Of a DNA stretch of 64,000 bases, positions 16,423-25,129 are shown piece by piece; position 1 is the first letter of the stretch, and every line of letters begins with the position of its first letter. The DNA is taken from assembly GCF_000264295.1 (NCBI RefSeq), contig NZ_AJXT01000005.1, forward strand, positions 62,001 to 126,000, given 5' to 3'. This stretch comes from Rhodanobacter spathiphylli B39 (GTDB taxonomy: Bacteria > Pseudomonadota > Gammaproteobacteria > Xanthomonadales > Rhodanobacteraceae). A program made the translations under genes and the position numbers. The notes beneath the pieces are model-generated. The model made no database searches. It had not been told where the DNA came from and saw only the letters and a list, made by a program, of their open reading frames with translations.

Positions 16423-17460
16423 TCAAAGCCGCCCGATCACCAGTTGCACCAGCAGGCTGCTCACCGCCACCGCGATCCACACGCCCAGCCCGAGCAGGAT
16501 CGGACGCGGGCCGCTGGAGATCATCTTGCGCAGGTTGGCGGACAGGCCGATCGCGGTGAGCGCCACGATGATCAGGAATTCGGCGAGCAGGTGAATGGAC
16601 GGCTGGATGGCCACGGGGATCAGCCCGGCGGTGCGCAGCGCCGAGGCGACCAGGAACCACAGGATGAACCACGGGAAGATGCTGGCCAGGCTGAAGTGGC
16701 CGGCGTTGCCGGCCTCGGCATGCTTGCGCTTCTCGCGGGCGGCGACCACGAAGGCCAGCACCAGGCAGATCGGGATGATCAGGGTGGCGCGGGTCAGCTT
16801 GACGATGGTGGCGTAGTCGCCGGCGGCGTGGCTGTAGCTGTAGCCGGCGGCGACCACCGACGAGGTGTCGTTGATCGCGGTGCCGGCCCACAGGCCGAAG
16901 CCGAGGTCGGTCAGGTGCATCAGGTGGCCGAGCAGGGGAAACAGCAGCACGGCGACCACGTTGAACAGGAAGATGGTGGAGATCGCAAACGCGGTGTCGT
17001 GGTCGTCGGGGCGGATGATCGGCGTCACCGCGGCAATCGCCGAGCCGCCGCAGATCGCGGTGCCCACGCCGATCAGCACCATCAGCTTGTCGTGCACGCC
17101 GAGCCAGCGGCCCAGTGCCCAGGCGGAAAGAAAGGCCATCGTCATCGTGACCAGGGTGACCGAGAGCGACTCCAGTCCGGTCTTCGCCACCTGGTCCAGG
17201 CTGAGTCCGAAGCCCAGCGCGATGATCGACCACTGCAGCACCTTCTTGCCGGCGAACGCGATGCCCGGCGCGTAACGCGCCCCCAGCGGCAGCGTGTTGC
17301 CGACCACGATGCCCAGCACGATGCCGATCACCGGCCCGCCGATCAGCGGTACCCAGCGGCCCAGCAGCCAGGCCAGCAGCGCGATAGTTACCGCCAGCAG
17401 CAGGCCGGGCGCGCGTTGCAGCAAGGGGTTGGGAGTGGCGACGGAAACGGGGGCGGACAT
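16423..17460 (-). CDS. YeiH/UPF0324 family permease (putative sulfate exporter type)
   Basis: A 345-residue membrane protein with about ten hydrophobic segments, belonging to the YeiH/PSE family. Characteristic segments are IGIVLGIVVGNT, LQWSIIALGFGLSLDQV, IGVGTAICGGSAIAAV and GLWAGTAINDTSSVVAAG, repeated half-domain motifs of the family. Export of sulfate or another anion has been proposed for relatives; here the substrate is inferred only from family. ATG 17460 follows AAGGAG. Divergent from a LysR gene that resembles YeiE, the neighbour of yeiH in E. coli, so this is very likely a regulator/transporter pair. The stop faces that of tsaB. Confidence 0.88.
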   Translation of the reverse strand: MSAPVSVATPNPLLQRAPGLLLAVTIALLAWLLGRWVPLIGGPVIGIVLGIVVGNTLPLGARYAPGIAFAGKKVLQWSIIALGFGLSLDQVAKTGLESLSVTLVTMTMAFLSAWALGRWLGVHDKLMVLIGVGTAICGGSAIAAVTPIIRPDDHDTAFAISTIFLFNVVAVLLFPLLGHLMHLTDLGFGLWAGTAINDTSSVVAAGYSYSHAAGDYATIVKLTRATLIIPICLVLAFVVAAREKRKHAEAGNAGHFSLASIFPWFILWFLVASALRTAGLIPVAIQPSIHLLAEFLIIVALTAIGLSANLRKMISSGPRPILLGLGVWIAVAVSSLLVQLVIGRL

Positions 17461-17547
17461 GGCGGGCTCCTTGATTGGCGCCCATTGTCCGCCCCGCGAT
17501 CCATAACCAGAACTTGGAATATGTGATTGGTCGTATAAACTCAGCTG
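17461..17547. promoter_or_regulatory. Divergent promoter region of the YeiH-like and YeiE-like genes
   Basis: This 87-bp gap is AT-rich in its right half (GAATATGTGATTGGTCGTATAAACTC, split here into GAATATGTGATT and GGTCGTATAAACTC). TATAAA about 25 bp before the LysR start is a likely -10 for that gene. A LysR binding site is expected here but was not pinned down. Confidence 0.5.
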
Positions 17548-18441
17548 ATGATCAACATCAGCCCGCGACAGATGGACGTGTTCGTGCAGATCGCGCTGCT
17601 CGGCAGCGTGCGTGCCGCCGCCGAACGCCTGCACCTCACCCAGCCGGCGGCCAGCATGGCGCTGGCCGAGATGGAGCGACAGCTGGACGGGCCGGTGTTC
17701 GACCGCGAGCGCGGCCGCTTGCACCTCAACGCCCGTGGTCGCGAGCTGTTGCCGCTGGCGCAGGAACTGCTGGAGCGCCACGCCGAGTTCGGTCGCCGCG
17801 GCCGCGAGGACGGCGCCGAACTGGGCGGCGAGCTGCGCATCGGCGCCAGCAACACGGTGGGCAATTATCTGGTGGGTGAATTGCTGGGCGGCTTCGTGCG
17901 TGCGCATCCACAGGTGGCGATCCGGCTGCGCGTGGCCAACACCGAGACGATCACCGCAGGCATGCTGGAGCACAGCCTGGACATCAGCTGCGTCGAGGGC
18001 CCGGTGGCCCATCCGCTGCTGGAAGTGCGGCCCTGGCGCGACGACTCGCTGGTGGTGTGCGCGCCGCCGGAGCATCCGCTGGCGCGCAAGCGGGGTCTGA
18101 AGCCGGCGGATTTCGCCGGCGCCCGCTGGGTGCTGCGCGAGCCCGGTTCGGCCACCCGTGCCACCAGCGAGCGGGTGCTGTCACAGCTGCCGCCGGGCGA
18201 GACGGTGCTGGAGCTGGACCAGATCGAGGCGATCAAGCAGGCCGTGGTCGCCGGCCTGGGCATCGCCTGCCTGCCTTCGGTGGCGGTGACCGATGCCCTG
18301 GCGACCGGACGGCTGAAGGCGCTGAAGACGCCGTTCCTGGATCTGCAACGCCGGCTCTCGCTGCTGCTGCACCGGCAGAAATATCGGGGTGCGTTGCTGG
18401 ATGCGTTTCTCGACAGCATCGGCTTCCGGCGCGGCGCCTGA
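17548..18441 (+). CDS. LysR-family regulator, YeiE-like
   Basis: A 297-residue LysR regulator in the CbbR/CysB-like branch that includes YeiE. The DNA-binding part contains SVRAAAERLHLTQPAASMAL and LDGPVFDRERGRLHLNARGR; the effector domain begins GELRIGASNTVGNYLVGELL and has IKQAVVAGLGIACLP near its end. YeiE-type proteins regulate the adjacent yeiH and, in enterobacteria, respond to sulfite. The divergent placement with the YeiH-like gene supports that role here. Start ATG 17548; the stop lies 39 bp from the convergent ptsI stop. Confidence 0.88.
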   Translation: MINISPRQMDVFVQIALLGSVRAAAERLHLTQPAASMALAEMERQLDGPVFDRERGRLHLNARGRELLPLAQELLERHAEFGRRGREDGAELGGELRIGASNTVGNYLVGELLGGFVRAHPQVAIRLRVANTETITAGMLEHSLDISCVEGPVAHPLLEVRPWRDDSLVVCAPPEHPLARKRGLKPADFAGARWVLREPGSATRATSERVLSQLPPGETVLELDQIEAIKQAVVAGLGIACLPSVAVTDALATGRLKALKTPFLDLQRRLSLLLHRQKYRGALLDAFLDSIGFRRGA

Positions 18442-18480
18442 AGCCCATGCCGTGTTGCCCGGCCGGAAACCCGCGATGAC

Positions 18481-20250
18481 TCAGGTGGAAGCGCTGGCAG
18501 GGAGCGCCGGCTCCTGCGAATGGTCCAGGATTTCGCGCAGCATCGCTTCGGCCTGCTCGTGGGTGTGGGCCCGCAGCAGGCGGGCCAGGTTGCGGCGCAG
18601 GCTGGCGTGGTCGAGCGTGGCGAGGCGGTCGCGCACCTGCAGGATCTGCGCCGGGTGCATGCTGAATTCGTTGAGGCCCAGCAACAGCAGCAGCGCGGTG
18701 AAGTTCACGTCGCCGGCGATCTCGCCGCACAGGCTGACCGGTTTCTTCGCGCGGCGGCCGGCGCCGAGCACGTGCGAGATCAGTCGCAGCAGCGCCGGCT
18801 GCAGCGGGTTGTAGATGTTCTCCAGCGCGTCGTTGCCGCGGTCGGCGGCCAGCACGTACTGGGCCAGGTCGTTGGTGCCGATGGCGAGGAAGTCGGCGTG
18901 CTCCAGCAGGGCGCGCACGTTGATCGCCGCCGCAGGGACCTCGATCATCGCGCCCAGCGGCAGTTTCTCGGGCAGGTCGATGTTCTCGCGCTTCAGGTCC
19001 TGGCGCGCCAGCTTGAACAGCGTGCGCACCGCGATCAGTTCGTCGGGCTGGGTCACCATCGGCACCAGCACGCGCACCGGACCGTAGCAGGCGGCGCGCA
19101 GGATCGCGCGGATCTGCGTGGTGAACACCGCGGGATATCGCAGCGACAGGCGCACGCCGCGCACGCCCAGCGCGGGGTTGTCCTCGCCGCGGAGGCTGAG
19201 CCCGGCGGCGTCGGCCTTGTCGGCGCCCAGGTCCAGCGTGCGGATGGTGACGGGCAGGCCGCCCATGCCCATCACCAGGTCGCGGTAGGCGATGAACTGC
19301 TCGTCTTCCGAGGGCAGCCCCTTGTGCTTGAGGAACAGGAATTCGGTGCGGTACAGGCCCACGCCATCGGCGCCACGGGCGCGGGCCATGGCCACGTCCG
19401 ATGGTGTTTCGGCATTGGCCAGCAGGGCGATCTCCACACCGTCGCGGGTGCGGGTGGGCGCGTTGGCCAGCTTGGCCAGGCGTCGTCCCTCGATCGCCGC
19501 CTCGCGCTGCCAGGCGCGATAGCGCGACAGGTCCTGTGCGGTCGGATGGACGATCGCCTCGCCGCCTTCGGCGTCGAGCAGGATCAGGTCGTCATCGTGG
19601 ATGTTGGACAGCGCATCGCGGGCGCCCACCAGCATCGGCAGGCCCAGGCTGCGCGCCAGGATGGCGCTGTGCGAATAGGCGCTGCCGGAACTGGCGACCA
19701 CGCCGAGCAGGCCGTTGCCGGCCAGCTGCGCCATGTCGCCCGGCGCGATCGAATCGGCCACCAGGATCTCGCCCACGCGGGCGGCCAGCTTGCGTTCTTC
19801 CGGACTGGTCTGCCGCTGCAGGGCGGAGATCACCCGGTTGATCACCTGTTCGACGTCTTCCTTGCGGCTGCGCAGGTAGGGATCGTCCATCGCCTCGAAC
19901 ACGGCGGACAGGCGATCGCGCTGCTTCTTCAGCGCGGCACCGGCGCGGTAGTGGCCGATCCGGACCAGGTCGTCGAGCCCCCGCAGCAGTTCGGCGTCGT
20001 CCAGCAGCAGGCTGTGCGCGTCGATGAATTCGTTGACCTCGCGGGCCAGCGCGCCGTGCAGCCGGTTGCGCAGTTCGCGCAGTTCCTGCCGCGCCGTGTC
20101 GAGCGCGCGGTGCAGGTGTTCCAGTTCGCCCTCGACTTCGTCCTCGCCCAGCGGCCGGTTGTCGACCGCGTAACGACTGGGCTGCACCAGCCGCGCGCGG
20201 CCAAGCGCCATGCCGTGGGCGGCGACGGTGCCGGGAAGGAGGTGTCTCAC
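18481..20250 (-). CDS. ptsI: Phosphoenolpyruvate-protein phosphotransferase (PTS enzyme I)
   Basis: A 589-residue enzyme I, which takes phosphate from PEP and passes it to HPr. The phosphohistidine is His194 in SAYSHSAILARSLGLPMLVG; in most EI proteins the residues before it are GGRTSH or GGxTSH, so SGSAYSH is a mild variant. The C-terminal PEP-binding barrel shows GVGLYRTEFLFL, TIRTLDLGADK, MIEVPAAAIN, LAIGTNDLAQYVLAADRGN and VSLCGEIAGD, all as expected. No GAF domain is present, so it is not the PtsP form. Start GTG 20250 with GGGAG seven bases upstream. It follows ptsH after a repeat-containing gap of 145 bp and closes the PTS cluster. Confidence 0.95.
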   Translation of the reverse strand: MRHLLPGTVAAHGMALGRARLVQPSRYAVDNRPLGEDEVEGELEHLHRALDTARQELRELRNRLHGALAREVNEFIDAHSLLLDDAELLRGLDDLVRIGHYRAGAALKKQRDRLSAVFEAMDDPYLRSRKEDVEQVINRVISALQRQTSPEERKLAARVGEILVADSIAPGDMAQLAGNGLLGVVASSGSAYSHSAILARSLGLPMLVGARDALSNIHDDDLILLDAEGGEAIVHPTAQDLSRYRAWQREAAIEGRRLAKLANAPTRTRDGVEIALLANAETPSDVAMARARGADGVGLYRTEFLFLKHKGLPSEDEQFIAYRDLVMGMGGLPVTIRTLDLGADKADAAGLSLRGEDNPALGVRGVRLSLRYPAVFTTQIRAILRAACYGPVRVLVPMVTQPDELIAVRTLFKLARQDLKRENIDLPEKLPLGAMIEVPAAAINVRALLEHADFLAIGTNDLAQYVLAADRGNDALENIYNPLQPALLRLISHVLGAGRRAKKPVSLCGEIAGDVNFTALLLLLGLNEFSMHPAQILQVRDRLATLDHASLRRNLARLLRAHTHEQAEAMLREILDHSQEPALPASAST

Positions 20251-20270
20251 GCTCGGCTCCCTGCGGAGCC

Positions 20271-20391
20271 GGGAATGGGGAATGGGGAATGGGGCATGGA
20301 CCGGAGCTGGGCGCGCGCAGGCCGGCGATGCACCGTCAATCTGGTGCAGCCGGCCTTGCCGATTCCCGATTCCCGACTCCCGATTCCCTGC
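20271..20391. repeat. Inverted arrays of GGGAATGG-type heptamers between ptsH and ptsI
   Basis: A left arm made of repeated GGGAATG units (20271-20295) faces a right arm of CGATTCCCGATTCCCGACTC-type units (20360-20388), separated by ~65 bp. The arms can pair to form a long imperfect hairpin in RNA or DNA. A similar array pair lies at 29078-29190 before murA, so this is an interspersed repeat family. It sits inside the PTS operon and could attenuate ptsI expression. Confidence 0.75.
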
Positions 20392-20395
20392 ATCA

Positions 20396-20665
20396 CTACG
20401 CTCCCTCGTCGAACTTGCGCTCGAACAGCTCGACCACGGCGGCGAGTGCAGGTTCCTCGTCGGGGCCCTCGGCGCGGATGATCAGCGGGCTGCCCAGGCC
20501 GGCGGCCAGCATCATCACGCCCATGATGCTCTGGGCGTTGACCTCGCGGCCCTTGCTGACCAGCCACACGGTGGACTTGAAACCCTGCACCAGCTGTACC
20601 AGCTTGGCCGAGGCGCGGGCGTGCAGCCCGAGTTTGTTGGAGATGACGACTTCTTGTTCAAGCAT
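20396..20665 (-). CDS. ptsH: Phosphocarrier protein HPr
   Basis: An 89-residue HPr. The phosphorylatable histidine lies in KLGLHARASAKLV (His15) and the regulatory serine region reads NAQSIMGVMMLAAG with the serine at the position phosphorylated by HPr kinase, which is encoded three genes upstream. In this cluster HPr relays phosphate from enzyme I to the EIIA-Man domain and is the substrate of HprK. The open frame extends 60 codons upstream through the EIIA gene, but MLEQEVVIS at 20665 is the homologous start; it begins 8 bp after the EIIA stop. Confidence 0.95.
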   Translation of the reverse strand: MLEQEVVISNKLGLHARASAKLVQLVQGFKSTVWLVSKGREVNAQSIMGVMMLAAGLGSPLIIRAEGPDEEPALAAVVELFERKFDEGA

Positions 20666-20673
20666 GGATGGAT

Positions 20674-21066
20674 TCAGGCATGGTCGATGAAAATTCCCCC
20701 GCGGCCACCGCTGGCCGCGATCTCGGCCAGTTCGTCCAGCGGCTTTTCCGCATAGTTGAGTACGCGCAGCAGCATCGGCAGATTGAGTCCGGAAACGCAG
20801 CGCAGGCGCACGCCCAGCGCGCCCAGCGACAGCCCGATGTTGCACGGCGTGGCGCCGTACAGGTCGGCAAGGATCAGCACGCCGTCGCCGTGGTCGAGTT
20901 CTCGCGCGTGGTGGGCGGTGAGCGTGCGCATCACGTCGGGATCGGCGTTGGGTGGCACCTCCACCGCGTCCACCCGCAAGGGCAGTTTCGGCATCACGTG
21001 GTGCGCCGCCGAAATGATCGCGTGACCGACCGCTTCGTGGGTCATCAGCAGCACGCCCACGCTCAT
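20674..21066 (-). CDS. PTS system EIIA component, mannose (PTS_IIA-Man) type
   Basis: A 130-residue EIIA-Man domain. The phosphohistidine is in the N-terminal LLMTHEAVGHAI; the fold continues through GVLILADLYGATPCN, corresponding to the DLxGGTPxN turn of ManX. No EIIB, EIIC or EIID gene is adjacent, so it is probably a regulatory phosphate acceptor, not part of a sugar permease. ATG 21066 with AGGA upstream was chosen; 14 additional in-frame residues upstream are not conserved. Flanked by rapZ and ptsH in the order typical of Xanthomonadales. Confidence 0.9.
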   Translation of the reverse strand: MSVGVLLMTHEAVGHAIISAAHHVMPKLPLRVDAVEVPPNADPDVMRTLTAHHARELDHGDGVLILADLYGATPCNIGLSLGALGVRLRCVSGLNLPMLLRVLNYAEKPLDELAEIAASGGRGGIFIDHA

Positions 21067-21104
21067 GGCTGCTGCTTCCTGAGGATTGCCGAAGTCATGC
21101 CGGT

Positions 21105-22004
21105 TCACTCCAGCTCGCGATGGAAGGCGAGCACGCCTTCACGGCGGTCACGATAATGGGCGGCGAGCTTTTCGACCAGGTACACCGAGCGGTGACGGCC
21201 GCCGGTGCAACCGATCGAGATGGTCACGTAGCTGCGGTCGTCCTGTTCGAAGCGGGGTAGCCAGGCGTCCAGCCAGCGCGCGGTGTCGGCGAAGTATTCG
21301 CCGACCAGGGGTTCGGCTTCGAGGAATTCGCGCACCGGCGCGTCCTTGCCCGACAGCGGACGCAGGTGGGCCTGCCAGTGCGGATTGGGCAGGCAGCGCG
21401 CGTCGAACACGAAATCGGCGTCCAGCGGCAGTCCGCGCTTGAACGCGAACGACTGGAACATCAGGGTCAGCCCTTCGGTGGCCTGGGCGTAGCCGGTGGC
21501 CACCAGGCGGCGCAACTGGTGCACGTTGAGTTCGCTGGAGTCGATCACCTTCTCGGCAATCGCCATCAGCGGGCGCAGCAATCGGCGCTCCTCGACGATC
21601 GCGTCGGCCAGCGACACGCCGCGGGTGGCCAGCGGATGGCGGCGGCGGGTTTCCGAGTAGCGCTTGATCAGCACCTCGTCGCGGCAGTCAAGGAACACCA
21701 GGTGCACCTGCACGCCGGCGGCGGCCAGCTCGGACAGCACGGTCGGCATGTTGGCGAAGTCGGTGCCGCGATTGCGCACGTCCACGCCCACCGCGATGCG
21801 CCGGTGCTTGCTGCTGCCATGGATCACCGCGTTGACCAGCTGCGGCAGCAGGGCCGATGGCAGGTTGTCGACGCAGTAGAACTCGAGGTCCTCCATCGCG
21901 CGCAGCGCCACTGTCTTGCCACCACCGGACATGCCGGTGAGCACGATCAGGTGGATCTCGCTGGGGTCGACCTGCGGATTGAGCAGGGGAGTGTTTCCGT
22001 TCAT
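21105..22004 (-). CDS. rapZ: RNase adapter protein RapZ
   Basis: A 299-residue RapZ (YvcJ-like) P-loop protein. It has Walker A GMSGGGKT at residues 24-31, the switch-like ECVDNLP counterpart FYCVDNLPSALLP, GVDVRNRGTDF, the FLDCRDEVLIKRYSETRRRHPL stretch (given in part) and the C-terminal IGCTGGRHRSVYLVEKL block. In enterobacteria RapZ directs RNase E to the sRNA GlmZ and so controls glucosamine-6-phosphate synthase and envelope precursor supply; here only family membership is certain. It begins 5 bp after hprK, so the two are co-transcribed and possibly coupled. Confidence 0.94.
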   Translation of the reverse strand: MNGNTPLLNPQVDPSEIHLIVLTGMSGGGKTVALRAMEDLEFYCVDNLPSALLPQLVNAVIHGSSKHRRIAVGVDVRNRGTDFANMPTVLSELAAAGVQVHLVFLDCRDEVLIKRYSETRRRHPLATRGVSLADAIVEERRLLRPLMAIAEKVIDSSELNVHQLRRLVATGYAQATEGLTLMFQSFAFKRGLPLDADFVFDARCLPNPHWQAHLRPLSGKDAPVREFLEAEPLVGEYFADTARWLDAWLPRFEQDDRSYVTISIGCTGGRHRSVYLVEKLAAHYRDRREGVLAFHRELE

Positions 22005-22008
22005 GCGT

Positions 22009-22959
22009 TCACCATGGAGGCAGCCGCCGCAACTGGTGCGCCTGGCGGTCAATGAAGGTCTGCGCCGGATCGATGCCCTTGCTCTTCAGCGCATGGCTGC
22101 GCACGGCGGCCTCGACCAGCACGGCGAGGTTGCGGCCCGAGGCGACCGGCAGGGTGATCATCGGCACCTGCACGTCGAACACCTCGCGGTGGCCGATGTC
22201 GCCGGTCAGACGGGTCAGCGCATCGATGTCCTCGCCGTCGCGCAGCGGCTTCAGGTGGATCACCAGGCGCAGATATTTGGACGTCTTTACCGACATGTGG
22301 CCGAACATCTCGCGCACGTTGAGCACGCCCAGCCCGCGCACTTCCAGCAGGTCCTGCAGCAGGTCGGGGCAGGTGCCGTCGATCACGTCCGGCGCGATCA
22401 GGGTGAACTCGGTGGCGTCGTCGGCGACCAGCCGGTGACCGCGGCTGATCAGCTCCAGCGCCAGCTCGCTCTTGCCCGAGCCGGCTTCGCCGGTGATCAG
22501 CACGCCGATCGAGAAGACTTCCATGAACACGCCATGCAGGGTGATCTTCGCCGCCAGCATGCGCGCCAGGTGGTACTGCAGGTAGGTCAGCAGTTCGTGG
22601 CCGCGCTTGGAACTGGTCCACAGCGGCGTACCGGTTTCCTCGGCCACCTCGCGCAGGTCGGCGGGGATCGGCTGATCCTTGGTCACGATCAGCGCCACCG
22701 GCTGGTAGGCGGCGATCTTGTGCATCACCTCCCAGCGCTGGCGCGAGTCCAGCCCGTCGAGGAAGTTCAGCTCCTCCGAGCCGATGATCTGCACCTTGTT
22801 CGGGTAGATCACGTTGAGATAGCCGATCAGCGACGGCCGCCGCGACTGCGCCACGCCCGGCTCCAGCACGCGCGATTCGCCACGCATGCCCGACACCCAG
22901 CGCAAGGCCATGCGTTCGTGGACGCCGTCGAAGAGTTGTCGTGCGCTGATCCGGTCCAA
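22009..22959 (-). CDS. hprK: HPr kinase/phosphorylase
   Basis: A 316-residue bifunctional enzyme that phosphorylates and dephosphorylates the serine of HPr. The C-terminal catalytic domain has [20 protein letters not shown] with Walker A GEAGSGKS (residues 157-164), the [11 protein letters not shown] segment and the HprK signature [15 protein letters not shown]. Start: TTG at 22959 with GAGGACTGAG upstream; the resulting N terminus ([18 protein letters not shown]) aligns with family members, whereas the next ATG would delete it. First gene of the hprK-rapZ-EIIA-ptsH-ptsI series, and separated from hpf by a terminator-like hairpin. Confidence 0.94.
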   Translation of the reverse strand: MDRISARQLFDGVHERMALRWVSGMRGESRVLEPGVAQSRRPSLIGYLNVIYPNKVQIIGSEELNFLDGLDSRQRWEVMHKIAAYQPVALIVTKDQPIPADLREVAEETGTPLWTSSKRGHELLTYLQYHLARMLAAKITLHGVFMEVFSIGVLITGEAGSGKSELALELISRGHRLVADDATEFTLIAPDVIDGTCPDLLQDLLEVRGLGVLNVREMFGHMSVKTSKYLRLVIHLKPLRDGEDIDALTRLTGDIGHREVFDVQVPMITLPVASGRNLAVLVEAAVRSHALKSKGIDPAQTFIDRQAHQLRRLPPW

Positions 22960-23045
22960 GCTCAGTCCTCTGCGCCGCGTGTCGTTGCCCGGCGGGGCTT
23001 CGCGGCGACGCGGCCATTGTGCCAGCTTGGACGGTGGTACGTGTT

Positions 23046-23080
23046 CAGAAAAGGAAACGGCCCGCGCGAGGCGGGCCGTT
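23046..23080 (-). terminator. Rho-independent terminator after hpf
   Basis: On the minus strand AACGGCCCGC and GCGGGCCGTT form a 10-bp stem (23056-23065 with 23071-23080) followed by TTTCCTTTTC. It lies 25 bp past the hpf stop and separates rpoN-hpf transcription from hprK. Confidence 0.75.
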
Positions 23081-23104
23081 CCGGGTAGTGTTCAAGCGAC
23101 GGGA

Positions 23105-23428
23105 TCAGCCGTACTGGCGCTCCTCGCGCGCTTCGCGTTGGTGCTTGTCGGCGATTTTCTCGCGGTGCTTGCGCAGCTGGGCCACCAGCTTGTCGAACAG
23201 CACGTCGATCGAGGCATACATGTCGGCCTCGGTGGCTTCGGCATGCAACGTGGCGCCGACCGCGTTGAGCGTGCCATCGGCGCGCTGCTGGAGCTTGTCT
23301 ACCGAAAGCACGATCGCCAGGCTCATCAGCTTGTCGTCGAGGCGAGTGAGGCGGTCGAGCTTGGCCGTGGCGTGGTCGCGCAAGGCCGGGGTGACTTCAA
23401 TCTGCTGGCCGCTGAGTTGGAATTGCAT
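23105..23428 (-). CDS. hpf: Ribosome hibernation promoting factor
   Basis: A 107-residue short-form HPF/YfiA-family protein that binds the 30S decoding site and promotes 100S dimers in stationary phase. The beta-alpha fold is recognisable: QFQLSGQQIEVTPALRDHATAKL, then LSVDKLQQRADGTLNAVG and DMYASIDVLFDKLVAQLRKHREK (given in pieces); a basic tail KHQREAREERQYG follows. Location directly downstream of rpoN is the standard context of yhbH/hpf. ATG 23428 with AGGAGG-like GGAGGCGACCC before it. Relatives in Xanthomonadales are usually followed by ptsN, which is absent here. Confidence 0.95.
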   Translation of the reverse strand: MQFQLSGQQIEVTPALRDHATAKLDRLTRLDDKLMSLAIVLSVDKLQQRADGTLNAVGATLHAEATEADMYASIDVLFDKLVAQLRKHREKIADKHQREAREERQYG

Positions 23429-23574
23429 GGGTCGCCTCCTCTGGTGGTGCAGTGCCGCGTTGTCGCGGCGGGGTGGACGCGTCGGGCCACGGGCGCCGAC
23501 ACATCGTCAGTCATTCTGTAACAGGTATGGGAGCGAATTTTCGTTAACCAAGTTCCAGCCGCGACGGAGATGGT

Positions 23575-25032
23575 TCAGCCCGCGCGCTGGCGCTCGCTGG
23601 AGGTGGGGATGCGCAGGCCTTCCCGGTACTTGGCGACGGTGCGGCGGGCAACCTGGATGCCCTTGCGCTTGAGCTCCTCTGCGATGGCGAGGTCGGACAA
23701 CGGCTTGCGCACGTCTTCGGCGTCGATGAGTTTGCGCAGCATGGCCTGGATGGCGGTGGCCGAGGCGCTGCCGCCGTCCTCGGTGGATACGCCGCTGGAA
23801 AAGAAGTATTTCAGCTCGAAGGTGCCGCGCGGGGTGTGCAGGTACTTGCGCGTGGTGACCCGGGAGATGGTCGATTCGTGCATGCCGACTTCCTCGGCCA
23901 CCTCGCGCAACACCAGCGGGTGCATCGCCTCGGGGCCGTAGTCGAGGAAGGCGCTTTGCCGCCGCACGATCGCGTCGGCCACTTTCAGCAGCGTCTCGGC
24001 GCGCGATTCCAGGCTCTTGATCAGCCAGCGCGCCTCCTGCAGCTGGCCGCGCATCCAGCTGGCATCCTCGCCGCGCGCCTTGGCGATCAGCCCGCAGTAA
24101 TGCTGGTTGAGGCCCAGCCGCGGCTGCGCGTCGGCATTCAGGCTGACCCGCCAGCGGGTGCCGTCGCGCAGGGCGTAGACGTCCGGCGCCACGTATTCCA
24201 CCGGGGTGGTGTCCAGGGCCGCGCCGGGTCGGGGGTCCAGGCTGCGGATCAGTACGGCCGCCTCGGCCACGTCGTCCTCGCTGGCGCGCAGCCGCCGGGC
24301 CAGCCGGGCGATGTCGTTGCGGGCCAGCAGGTCCAGCTCGCTGTCCACGATCTGCAGCGCCAGTTCGCGCTGCGGGGTCGCGGCATCGAACTGTTCCAGT
24401 TGCACGCGCAGGCAGTCGCGCAGGTCGAGGCTGGCCACGCCGGTGGGATCGAAGCCCTGCAACTGGCGACGCACGGTCTCGATCTCGATCATGCTGGCAT
24501 CGAAACCGGCGGGCAGGGCGGCGATGACCGCATCGAGGCCCTCGGCCAGGTAGCCGGCGGGGTTCAGCGCATCGATCAGCACCGTGGCGATCAGGTGCTG
24601 GCGCGGGTTGAACGAGGCCAGGTTGAGCTGCCACAGCAGGTGTTGCTGCAGGGTTTCCGGCGCCACGCTCTGCGGCTCGAAGTCGTCGTCGCCACGCGAG
24701 CCGGAGCTGCTCCCCGAGCTGCTGGCCGAGAAGTCGATGGGCGCTTCCGCTGCGCCGCCGCCGTCAGCCCATTCGCTGTTTTCGCTTTCGTCGTTGCTGC
24801 CGGCCGCGGACACGGCCTCGACGCTGGGGTAGTCGAATTCGGCCTCGCTGACCTCGGGGGCTTCCTCGTCCTCGATCTCCTCGGCGAATTCCAGCAGCGG
24901 ATTGCTTTCGGCGATCTGCCGCAGCTCGGTCTCCAGCTCCAGTTGCGACAGCTGCAGCAGGCGTATGGCCTGCTGCAATTGCGGCGTCAGCGTCAGCTGC
25001 TGGTGGAGGCGAAACTGCAGTGCGGGTTTCAT
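23575..25032 (-). CDS. rpoN: RNA polymerase sigma-54 factor
   Basis: A 485-residue sigma-54. Region I is the Q/L-rich activator-interacting segment (QLTLTPQLQQAIRLLQLS and LELETELRQIAESNPLLE), region II is acidic and serine-rich (residues ~60-115), and the C-terminal DNA-binding part includes MHESTISRVTTRKYLHTPRG (helix-turn-helix) and the RpoN box ARRTVAKYRE (462-471). It recognises GG/GC promoters at -24/-12 and needs AAA+ activators. MKPALQFRL at 25032 matches the family start; ten more in-frame residues upstream do not. Located between the LPS export genes and hpf, as in many gammaproteobacteria. Confidence 0.96.
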   Translation of the reverse strand: MKPALQFRLHQQLTLTPQLQQAIRLLQLSQLELETELRQIAESNPLLEFAEEIEDEEAPEVSEAEFDYPSVEAVSAAGSNDESENSEWADGGGAAEAPIDFSASSSGSSSGSRGDDDFEPQSVAPETLQQHLLWQLNLASFNPRQHLIATVLIDALNPAGYLAEGLDAVIAALPAGFDASMIEIETVRRQLQGFDPTGVASLDLRDCLRVQLEQFDAATPQRELALQIVDSELDLLARNDIARLARRLRASEDDVAEAAVLIRSLDPRPGAALDTTPVEYVAPDVYALRDGTRWRVSLNADAQPRLGLNQHYCGLIAKARGEDASWMRGQLQEARWLIKSLESRAETLLKVADAIVRRQSAFLDYGPEAMHPLVLREVAEEVGMHESTISRVTTRKYLHTPRGTFELKYFFSSGVSTEDGGSASATAIQAMLRKLIDAEDVRKPLSDLAIAEELKRKGIQVARRTVAKYREGLRIPTSSERQRAG

Positions 25033-25129
25033 GCCAGCCGGGTCGAAAGATAACGCCACCATCGTACCCCGAGCCCGCGCGGGCGGCCATAGCCCGGGCC
25101 AGGCGGACGATGGTGTCGCGACAGCTTGT

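Noticed and set aside
20271-20391. Rho-independent terminator between ptsH and ptsI
   Set aside because: The arms are far apart and there is no T-tract; it is better described as a repeat element with possible attenuating effect.
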